A stretch of 40,764 nt of DNA, taken from positions 1 through 40,764 of the forward strand of contig CALBNP010000098.1 of assembly GCA_937896505.1 (NCBI GenBank), given 5' to 3'. How positions within the stretch are numbered: position 1 is the first letter of the stretch; each line of letters opens with the position of its first letter. The DNA is from an uncultured Bacteroidales bacterium (GTDB lineage Bacteria > Bacteroidota > Bacteroidia > Bacteroidales > F082). The notes under the pieces were generated by a model. It made no database searches and had not been told where the DNA came from. It was given only the letters and a program-made list of their open reading frames with translations. Positions 23,512-30,386 of the stretch are shown here, in pieces. The position numbers and the translations under genes were made by a program.

Positions 23512-25347
23512 ATGAGTAATAAGAACCTGACAGACAGACGATTCGTTGTAATGGGCATTTTCATCGCTACGGCTGTGGTTTTTATCATCCGTCTGTTCGT
23601 GCTTCAGGTTGTCGATAAGCATTATAAGGAATTGGCCGAAAATAATGCCTTGCGTTATGTGACCGAATATCCAGCGCGTGGGAAGGTGTACGACCGCAAT
23701 GGTGAGCTGCTTGTTTTTAACGAAGCTGTATATGATTTGATGGTCGTTCCGAAGCAGGCCAAAGACATCGATACACTCGAGTTTTGCCGATTGCTGAACA
23801 TTACTAAAGATTTGTATGTTGAACGTATCACGGCGGCAAAGAGCTTTTCTTCCATCAAGTCGTCGGTTTTCCTTGCCCAGATCTCGAAGGAGGATTATGC
23901 ACACATTGCCGAAGTGTTGCGCCGTTTTCCGGGCTTTTATTTCCAGACGCGTACCATCCGGCATTATCCCAGTGCCATTGCTGCCCACACTTTGGGCGAT
24001 ATCGGTGAGGTGAGCCAAGTGCAGCTTGATGCCCAGCCTGAAGACGATAGATACTACAAGCAAGGCGATTATGTGGGCAAGTCGGGCATTGAAAAGTTCT
24101 ACGAGAAGGAATTGCGGGGTGTGAAAGGGCAAAAGGTGCTTATGGTTGATGTCCACAATCGCGAAATGGGGAGCTATCTGGATGGCAAACTCGACTCCGA
24201 TCCTTCGCCAGGCAAGGATATTTACCTTGGAATGGATGCCGACCTGCAATCTTATGGCGAGAGGCTTATGCATGGCAAGGTGGGCTCAGTTGTGGCTATT
24301 GAGCCTTCTACGGGGCAGATCCTGGCTTTCATCAGTAGTCCGACCTATGATCCGAATTTGCTCGTGGGTCGCCAACGTGGCTCTCACTACAAGGAGTTGC
24401 AGGATGATCCGATGAAGCCTCTCATCAACCGCGCTACTGCCGGAACTTATCCGCCAGGTTCAACTTTCAAGACCGTGGTCGGCCTCATCGCCATGCAAAG
24501 CGGCAGCATTACCCCTAACACGGTCTTCAGCTGCAATGGCCCAAGTTCGTTACCTATCAAATGTACTCACCATCATGGCGGTGCACCTGATTTCGCCAAT
24601 GCCATCATGAATTCGTGCAATCCTTATTTTTACGAGGCTTTCAAGACCACCATCAACAACCCGAGGTTTGGTGGTGTGAAAAAAGGATACCAGTATTGGA
24701 AGGATATGACCTACAAGATGGGCCTTGGACATACTTTCGACACGGACATCCCCTACGAGAGACCGGGCAATATCCCGACAGTCGAGTATTATGACAAGAT
24801 GTATAACGGCCAATGGAACTCAGTAACGATTCGCTCGCTTGGTATAGGGCAGGGTGAGGTTCTGCTGACACCTTTGCAACTGGCCAACATTGCTGCAACC
24901 ATTGCCAACGAGGGTTATTATTATCCACCGCACCTCATCAAATGCTTTGGCGATACCACTGCAATTCCTGAAGTTATGACCACGCGAGTCGAAACGGGCA
25001 TTGAAAAGAGGTATTTCAAGACTATGAAGGACGGAATGCGCACTGTTTTTTCTGGTCCAGAAGGTACGGCACGAAGTCTTGAAGTGGCCGAGTTGGCACA
25101 ATGTGGCAAGACTGGTACCGCGCAAAATCCTCACGGCAATTATCACTCTAACTTCATCGCTTTTGCTCCAAAGGACAATCCGAGGGTTGCCATCTCGGTA
25201 GTCGTTGAGAATGGTGGTTACGGAGCTGTTTGGGCCGGCCCCATAGCTTCGTTGATGATTGAGAAATACCTTACTGACGAAGTGAAGCGAACCGATTTGG
25301 AACAACGCATGCTTGAAGGTGTAATTAAATATTCTAAAGAGAGATGA
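23512..25347 (+). CDS. mrdA: Penicillin-binding protein 2 (elongation transpeptidase)
   Basis: A 611-residue class B PBP that cross-links peptidoglycan during side-wall growth. It has an N-terminal anchor (about 11-33), a dimerisation/pedestal region starting PARGKVYDRNGELL (54-67), and a transpeptidase domain with STFK (317-320, nucleophile S317), SCN (368-370) and KTGT (533-536). All catalytic motifs are intact and the length is typical. Its stop overlaps the rodA start (ATGA, 25344-25347), so the two elongasome partners are coupled. Confidence 0.95.
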   Translation: MSNKNLTDRRFVVMGIFIATAVVFIIRLFVLQVVDKHYKELAENNALRYVTEYPARGKVYDRNGELLVFNEAVYDLMVVPKQAKDIDTLEFCRLLNITKDLYVERITAAKSFSSIKSSVFLAQISKEDYAHIAEVLRRFPGFYFQTRTIRHYPSAIAAHTLGDIGEVSQVQLDAQPEDDRYYKQGDYVGKSGIEKFYEKELRGVKGQKVLMVDVHNREMGSYLDGKLDSDPSPGKDIYLGMDADLQSYGERLMHGKVGSVVAIEPSTGQILAFISSPTYDPNLLVGRQRGSHYKELQDDPMKPLINRATAGTYPPGSTFKTVVGLIAMQSGSITPNTVFSCNGPSSLPIKCTHHHGGAPDFANAIMNSCNPYFYEAFKTTINNPRFGGVKKGYQYWKDMTYKMGLGHTFDTDIPYERPGNIPTVEYYDKMYNGQWNSVTIRSLGIGQGEVLLTPLQLANIAATIANEGYYYPPHLIKCFGDTTAIPEVMTTRVETGIEKRYFKTMKDGMRTVFSGPEGTARSLEVAELAQCGKTGTAQNPHGNYHSNFIAFAPKDNPRVAISVVVENGGYGAVWAGPIASLMIEKYLTDEVKRTDLEQRMLEGVIKYSKER

Positions 25348-26636
25348 GTTACGGCATTAATGATAATGGTTCAAAAGGGGGTTCCATCGGCAAGGTCGAT
25401 TGGGTGTTGCTGCTGGTGTATTTTACTCTCGTCCTAATAGGATGGTTCAGTATCTTCTCGGCAAAATACGACGAGATGCATCCTTCCATTTTCGACATGT
25501 CGCAGGTGTACGGCAAGCAGTTGGTTTGGATAGGTTGTGCTTTGCTTCTCGGTTTCTTCATTTTGTTGTTCGACCATAAGGTGTTCAAGGCGTTTTCTTT
25601 TGTCTTCTATTTGCTGATTATGGTTTCCCTTGCTGTCCTGCTGGTTTACGGGAAGGCAACCAAAGGTGCCACTTCATGGATCGATGTGGGAGCAGGTATC
25701 AAGTTGCAGCCTTCCGAATTTGCCAAGATGGCGACGGCGTTGGCGGTGGCTTCTTATCTGGATGGTAATGACGTCAGTCTGACTCAGCGAAAATCGAGGT
25801 TCATCACCATTGCCTTGATTTTTTTACCGATGGTTTTGGTGCTGATGCAGAATGATACGGGTTCGGCCATCGTGTTCGCATCGTTCATCCTCTTGCTTTA
25901 TCGCGAGGGTTTGCCTTATTCGGGAACTATCATGGTGCTTGGTGTGGTTGCTGTGGCATTGTTTATCTTTACGCTGATATGGTCTCAAAAGGTGATATAT
26001 ATCGTGCTTGGATCGTTGTTCCTCCTTGTCTTGGCGTTTTATATTATCACAAAAAAGCGTGGCATAGGCAAGATGGTTATGGTTTTCGCTTTCATGTTTG
26101 CCTTTGTGTTTTCTGTGCATTTTGCATTCAATAACGTTTTGCAGGATCACCAGCGTGTCCGTATCGAAGTGCTTTTGGGCATGAAGGAAGACCTTAAGGA
26201 TGCAGGCTACAATGTGCACCAGTCGAAGATTGCCATCGGCTCGGGCGGTTTCTGGGGCAAAGGATTCTTGCAGGGCACTCAAACCAAATATGACTTTGTT
26301 CCTGAGCAGCATACTGATTTCATTTTCTGTACAGTAGGCGAAGAGGGAGGCTTTAAAGGTACTTCTATTGTAGTGTTGCTCTATTTGACCATGCTGATGA
26401 GAATCATCTATTTGGCTGAACGCCAAAAAACCACTTTTGCACGTGTTTATGGCTATGGAATTGCTGGCATCATTTTTACTCACTTTGCCATCAATATAGG
26501 TATGACTATCGGCCTAGTGCCTGTAATCGGAATACCACTTCCTTTCTTGAGCTATGGTGGTTCAAGCTTGTTCGCTTTCACTATCATGCTTGCCATTTTC
26601 CTGAAATTGGATTCAAGTAGTCATGGGAGATATTAG
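25344..26636 (+). CDS. rodA: Rod-shape-determining SEDS protein RodA
   Basis: A 430-residue polytopic membrane glycosyltransferase that polymerises lipid II with PBP2. SEDS landmarks are seen: KGATSWIDVGAGIKLQPSEFAKMA, MQNDTGSAIVF (catalytic Asp of the QND/QPD-type motif), KIAIGSGGFWGKGFLQGTQTKYDFVPEQHTDFIF and the C-terminal GLVPVIGIPLPFLSYGGSS. The central loop contains one extra long hydrophobic region (about 200-265). It overlaps mrdA by 4 nt. No stem-loop terminator is obvious after it. Confidence 0.95.
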   Translation: MSYGINDNGSKGGSIGKVDWVLLLVYFTLVLIGWFSIFSAKYDEMHPSIFDMSQVYGKQLVWIGCALLLGFFILLFDHKVFKAFSFVFYLLIMVSLAVLLVYGKATKGATSWIDVGAGIKLQPSEFAKMATALAVASYLDGNDVSLTQRKSRFITIALIFLPMVLVLMQNDTGSAIVFASFILLLYREGLPYSGTIMVLGVVAVALFIFTLIWSQKVIYIVLGSLFLLVLAFYIITKKRGIGKMVMVFAFMFAFVFSVHFAFNNVLQDHQRVRIEVLLGMKEDLKDAGYNVHQSKIAIGSGGFWGKGFLQGTQTKYDFVPEQHTDFIFCTVGEEGGFKGTSIVVLLYLTMLMRIIYLAERQKTTFARVYGYGIAGIIFTHFAINIGMTIGLVPVIGIPLPFLSYGGSSLFAFTIMLAIFLKLDSSSHGRY

Positions 26637-26667
26637 ATCATTTCTTCAAAAATTCCATTTTTTTTAC

Positions 26668-26675
26668 TACTTTTG
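26668..26675 (+). promoter_or_regulatory. -7 promoter element of the transglycosylase gene
   Basis: TACTTTTG, an exact TAnnTTTG match, 45 nt before the ATG at 26721. Confidence 0.55.
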
Positions 26676-26720
26676 CACCATTATTACTGCTTATTTCTTT
26701 AAGTAATCATTTTTTCGATC

Positions 26721-28220
26721 ATGAAATATTTGTACCTTATCCTATTGATTTTCTTTCCTTTTTGTGGAATTTTTGCACAATACTCCGACCCTGATAGCCT
26801 TAATAACGAATACGACATACAAGAAATCGAGGACCTCAATTCTGGCAAGGCCGTTGTCGAGGAATCAACAGTGATGGAAATGCTGGATTTGATTAGCAAT
26901 ATCAGCTATCTTAAAGATGTGTATATTGAAATCGACACCGCCGTGCTCAACCTTTATGGATATGACCGCGACGAGGTGCCCGAGTTTGCCGACAGTGTTT
27001 ATGCCAAGCGCATTGAGACTTTGGCACGCGAAACCACCATCCCGCTTACCTACAACAGCCACGTGCGTTCGTTCATCGATTTGTATGCCAATCGCCGTCG
27101 TCAGTTAACGAGTCGTGTGTTGGGACTTTCATACGTCTATTTTCCGCTTTTTGAAGAATATCTTGCCAAATACAACCTGCCTTTGGAGCTGAAATACCTT
27201 GCCGTCATCGAGTCGGCGCTGAATCCCGTCGCGGGTTCGAAGGCTGGTGCCAAGGGACTTTGGCAGTTCATGCAGGCTACGGGAAAGGATTACGGATTGC
27301 GTGTCTCCACTTTGGTTGACGAGCGCTTCGACCCTATGCTTGAAACCGATGCCGCATGTCAGTATTTGCAGAGCCTTTATGCACGCTACGACGACTGGTT
27401 CTTGGTGTTGGCGGCCTACAATTCGGGTCCCGGAACGGTCAACAAGGCCATCATGCGAGCCAAGGGCGTCAGGAATTATTGGGCCATCTGGCCTTATCTG
27501 CCCAAGGAAACGCGTGGCTATGTGCCCGCTTTCATTGCAGTTACCTATGTGATGAACTATGCTACCGAGCACAATCTTTATCCCACCAATCCTGGCTTGT
27601 TGATGCACGGAACCGATACCGTCATGGTGCATGATTACCTCCATTTCGACCAAATCAACGAGGTGGTTGGTGTCCCAATGGCCGACATCGAGTTTTTCAA
27701 CCCGATGTTCACTAAGAGAATCATTCCAGCTGCTGAGGGAATGTATTATCCTTTGCGCTTGCCTTCGAAATATGCTTTGCGCTTTGTGCAGCTCGAAGAC
27801 AGCATCTATTCGTATGCTTCGAAGGCGGAAAAGAAGCGCGAGGAAATCGTCGAACAGGTGAAAGAGGTGAGCGACTGCTTCACTCATACCGTGAAGAAAG
27901 GCGAGAGCCTTGGAAGCATTTCAAGGAAATATGGTGTGACGGTGGCCAATATCAAGAACTGGAATAATTTGAAAAAGGATGTCATTACGCCGAACCAAAA
28001 ACTTACCATTTACCGCTCGGGGGGACCAATCGCGAAGGTTTCGAACCAAAAGAGTTCGGGCAACGCGTCGGGTTCAGTAAAGACCCATGTGGTGAAGAAA
28101 GGCGATACGCTAAGTTCTATCGCCAATAAGTACAAGTGTACGTTGGCCCAACTGCGCAAATGGAATGGCATTAAAGGCAATACGATTAAAGTTGGCCAAA
28201 AGCTGAAAATCAAGAAATAA
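26721..28220 (+). CDS. LysM-containing lytic transglycosylase (MltD-like)
   Basis: A 499-residue periplasmic enzyme that cleaves glycan strands with 1,6-anhydro products. It has a signal peptide (1-19, ending GIFA), a helical N-domain, and an SLT domain (about 150-290) with catalytic Glu164 (AVIESALNP), GLWQFMQATGKDYGL and AAYNSGPGTV. There are two C-terminal LysM modules (about 390-436 and 453-498), each starting HTVKKGES/HVVKKGDT and ending in a QKL-[TK]-I pattern. It follows rodA under its own promoter, forming a wall-growth cluster. Confidence 0.92.
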   Translation: MKYLYLILLIFFPFCGIFAQYSDPDSLNNEYDIQEIEDLNSGKAVVEESTVMEMLDLISNISYLKDVYIEIDTAVLNLYGYDRDEVPEFADSVYAKRIETLARETTIPLTYNSHVRSFIDLYANRRRQLTSRVLGLSYVYFPLFEEYLAKYNLPLELKYLAVIESALNPVAGSKAGAKGLWQFMQATGKDYGLRVSTLVDERFDPMLETDAACQYLQSLYARYDDWFLVLAAYNSGPGTVNKAIMRAKGVRNYWAIWPYLPKETRGYVPAFIAVTYVMNYATEHNLYPTNPGLLMHGTDTVMVHDYLHFDQINEVVGVPMADIEFFNPMFTKRIIPAAEGMYYPLRLPSKYALRFVQLEDSIYSYASKAEKKREEIVEQVKEVSDCFTHTVKKGESLGSISRKYGVTVANIKNWNNLKKDVITPNQKLTIYRSGGPIAKVSNQKSSGNASGSVKTHVVKKGDTLSSIANKYKCTLAQLRKWNGIKGNTIKVGQKLKIKK

Positions 28221-28265
28221 ACTGCGCGATTATGCGTTATTCCATCGATAAATAACTCTATTACT

Positions 28266-29273
28266 ATGAAAAGAAATATGTTTTTTGCTGCCGCATTGCT
28301 GCTTGTTTTGGCGATGTCGTCTTGCGACGAAAAGGCGGTTACACCAAAGAAAGACCGCTCGGCAGGCGGCACTTCCGAAATTCTTGTCGTGACCCAAAAT
28401 GATGAGCAATGGAACGGAATGATTGGCGATTCCATTCGCCACTATTTCCTTGATTATCAATATGGACTGCCCCAGCCTGAGGCCATGAACGAATTGGCTC
28501 ACATCAATGTGAGTGGCTTCAATGATATGTTCAAGAAGCACAAGTGCATTCTTGAGGTCGAAATCAACCCTAACATTGAAAAGGCGAAAGCCGAAACAGC
28601 TGAAAACCTTTGGGCAGCGCCTCAGCGCTATGTGAAGATTACCGCCCCTTCGCGTTCGGCTTGGGTTGAACTTTTTGAAAAACAGAAAGATGTCTATGAA
28701 TTATGGTACAGACAGGTGGAACGCGAGCGCATCATGAGTGTGTTCCGCCCTTCGGTTGACAACGACATCTGCAATGCAATAGCAAAGAAGATGGGTTTCG
28801 AGCTCACTTTGCCTCAAGGCTTCTACATCGCCAAGAATGAACCCGATTTCATGTGGATTCGTAAGGAACTCGAGCGCTCAAGTGCGTGTATCGTGATATA
28901 TCAGACCCCTTATCTCGACACGGCTCAATTCAATGTCGAGAGCCTTGTGGCCGTGCGAAACATGATGATGCAGAAATACATTCCTGGTCCGTCAGAAGGC
29001 TCGTTTATGAGCACCGAGGCTGAATTTGTGCCACCATTGCTGACTTATGTCCCCGATTTTCCAGCCGGTTATGCGGTAGAGATGCGTGGCATGTGGCGCG
29101 TCGAAAACGATTACATGGGGGGTCCTTTTGTGTCATACACCTTTGCTGATGATCGCTCTGGCAATCTCGTCACGGTTGAAGGCTACTATTACGAACCCAA
29201 CCAGAAGAAGCGCAACCAGTTACTCCAGCTTGAATCCATCATCTATAGCCTGAAGATGGTGGAGCAGCAGTAA
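28266..29273 (+). CDS. DUF4837-type lipoprotein
   Basis: A 335-residue lipoprotein (lipobox LVLAMSSC, Cys20) with no catalytic motif I can recognise. The overall pattern fits DUF4837, a Bacteroidota family often found beside wall genes: GGTSEILVVTQNDEQWNGMIGDSIR, DMFKKHKCILEVEINP, AKKMGFELTLPQGFYIAKNEPDFMWIRKE, MRGMWRVENDYMGGPFVSY. It lies 45 nt after the transglycosylase gene on the same strand and is probably co-transcribed. It is followed by a double-hairpin repeat that can end transcription. Confidence 0.8.
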   Translation: MKRNMFFAAALLLVLAMSSCDEKAVTPKKDRSAGGTSEILVVTQNDEQWNGMIGDSIRHYFLDYQYGLPQPEAMNELAHINVSGFNDMFKKHKCILEVEINPNIEKAKAETAENLWAAPQRYVKITAPSRSAWVELFEKQKDVYELWYRQVERERIMSVFRPSVDNDICNAIAKKMGFELTLPQGFYIAKNEPDFMWIRKELERSSACIVIYQTPYLDTAQFNVESLVAVRNMMMQKYIPGPSEGSFMSTEAEFVPPLLTYVPDFPAGYAVEMRGMWRVENDYMGGPFVSYTFADDRSGNLVTVEGYYYEPNQKKRNQLLQLESIIYSLKMVEQQ

Positions 29274-29292
29274 GTGATTGTTTTGATTTTTC

Positions 29293-29406
29293 AAAAAAAG
29301 CCTATGTCATACCGACGAAGGAAGGTATCTATAGGCTTTTTTTGAGTGAAACAAATAACAATAGATTTCTTCCCTATGGTCGAAATGACATTGTTATTTG
29401 TTTCAC
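29293..29406. repeat. Double-hairpin dispersed element, copy 1 (likely terminator)
   Basis: Hairpin A pairs AAAAAAAGCCTAT (29293 onward) with ATAGGCTTTTTTT (ending 29343) and has the loop words GTCATACCGACGAAGG and GGTATC. Hairpin B pairs GTGAAACAAATAACAAT (29346-29362) with ATTGTTATTTGTTTCAC (29390-29406), 17 bp perfect, with the loop words GATTTCTTCC and TCGAAATGAC. A second copy is at 39009-39121. Hairpin A with its T-run should terminate the upstream gene. The loop words belong to the widespread GTCATnnCGA...GATTnCTTC repeat type. Confidence 0.85.
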
Positions 29407-29429
29407 CTAAGCCAAAACAGACTCTAGAT

Positions 29430-29792
29430 TCATTCTTTGGTGTATTCTACGGTAATCTCACCGAAAGGTGATGGGTTTTTGGTCGTGATTTTCCCATCGT
29501 TCCAAATGCCGAATAACTCGCCATTGCAAAACAGCTTGCCGTCTGAAGACAGGTTGAGTTGGCCTTCGAGGGTGTAGCCATTGCTGACAAAGGTCAATGT
29601 CGAGTCTGATTTGATGTCGATACGATTCTGTTTCTCCATTTCGCCGATTTGTTTTATCATTTCTGGAGTATTGTGCTTAATATCGAAGTTCACATGGACT
29701 TTGGTGGCTTGCCAGGTTCCGAACAATGGGTCGGATGGTCGGTTGCATGCGATGGCAATGAGGCATAAAAGAAAGATGATGGACTTTTTCAT
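29430..29792 (-). CDS. Small lipoprotein, lipocalin-like
   Basis: A 120-residue lipoprotein with lipobox Cys16 (LIAIAC). The mature part starts DPLFGTWQATKVHVNFD and continues with predicted beta strands (DSTLTFVSNGYTLEGQLNLSSDGKLF ... GIWNDGKITTK). The G-x-W opening and strand pattern recall small Bacteroidota lipocalin-like proteins; ligand unknown. The start at 29792 (MKKSI) follows TATTTTTG at 29808-29815. It is a single gene, divergent from the nuclease-fold gene. Confidence 0.7.
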   Translation of the reverse strand: MKKSIIFLLCLIAIACNRPSDPLFGTWQATKVHVNFDIKHNTPEMIKQIGEMEKQNRIDIKSDSTLTFVSNGYTLEGQLNLSSDGKLFCNGELFGIWNDGKITTKNPSPFGEITVEYTKE

Positions 29793-29807
29793 TTTTTGAA
29801 ATTTTGG

Positions 29808-29815
29808 CAAAAATA
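29808..29815 (-). promoter_or_regulatory. -7 promoter element of the small lipoprotein gene
   Basis: Minus-strand TATTTTTG, an exact match, 15 nt before the ATG at 29792. It excludes the upstream ATG at 29819. Confidence 0.55.
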
Positions 29816-29859
29816 GCATTATTCTAGATTCTGCATGTTGAAATCTGGAGAATTAAGCT

Positions 29860-29867
29860 TATCTTTG
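29860..29867 (+). promoter_or_regulatory. -7 promoter element of the HSDR_N-like gene
   Basis: TATCTTTG, an exact match, 18 nt before the ATG at 29886. Confidence 0.6.
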
Positions 29868-29885
29868 TCCTTCAATTTTTCTTTT

Positions 29886-30314
29886 ATGGAATGGTTCAAG
29901 ACTAAGATAGAATCGGGCAAGACCTTGGTTTTCGACCCCTTACGCAAGCGTTTCGTTGCGCTCACGCCCGAAGAGGAAGTGCGTCAGAAGATATTGTATC
30001 TCTTGGTGGAAAACCTTCATGTTCCTGCGGGATTGTTGGCGGTTGAGTATTCTGTCAAGGTGAATGGTTTGGATAAGCGTTGCGATGCTGTCGTGTTTGC
30101 CGCTGACGGCAGTCCGCTGATGATTGTCGAATGCAAGGCCCAGACCGTGAAAATAACGCAAAAGACTTTTGACCAAGCGGTTCGCTATTATTCGGCTTTA
30201 CAACCTCGTTTCTTGTTGCTTTTCAATGGCCTGCAGTGTTATTGTTTTCATGCGAACGATGGTGTCCTTTCCCCTTTTGACCATTTGCCTGATTATGCAG
30301 AGATGAGTTCTTGA
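29886..30314 (+). CDS. Stand-alone type I restriction R-subunit N-terminal-like protein (nuclease fold)
   Basis: A 142-residue protein with the PD-(D/E)xK core seen in HSDR_N_2 proteins: VRQKILYLLVENLHVPAGLLAVEYSV, then R65-CDAVVFAADGSPLMIVECKAQ. The putative active-site residues are E54, D67, E82 and K84. After it come a helix (TFDQAVRYYSAL) and FLLLFNGLQCYCF. It is far too short for an HsdR translocase and no hsdM or hsdS is nearby. Family members of this size are common single genes in Bacteroidota with no established role. The start at 29886 (MEWFKTKI) follows a promoter element. Confidence 0.8.
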   Translation: MEWFKTKIESGKTLVFDPLRKRFVALTPEEEVRQKILYLLVENLHVPAGLLAVEYSVKVNGLDKRCDAVVFAADGSPLMIVECKAQTVKITQKTFDQAVRYYSALQPRFLLLFNGLQCYCFHANDGVLSPFDHLPDYAEMSS

Positions 30315-30321
30315 GAAAAAA

Positions 30322-30347
30322 AGGTCGCCGAATCACTTCGGCGACCT
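30322..30347 (-). terminator. Terminator of the ribonucleotide reductase gene
   Basis: AGGTCGCCGAA pairs with TTCGGCGACCT (11-bp stem, loop of 4). On the minus strand it is followed by TTTTTTCTC; the plus strand lacks a T-run, so it mainly serves the minus-strand nrdJ. Confidence 0.8.
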
Positions 30348-30386
30348 ACCATTATGAAGATAAAAAAAACAACTGTTGTTTCGTGG

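Noticed and set aside
30322..30347. Terminator for the HSDR_N-like gene on the plus strand
   Set aside because: There is no T-run on the plus-strand side; the T-run is on the minus strand, so it was assigned to nrdJ.
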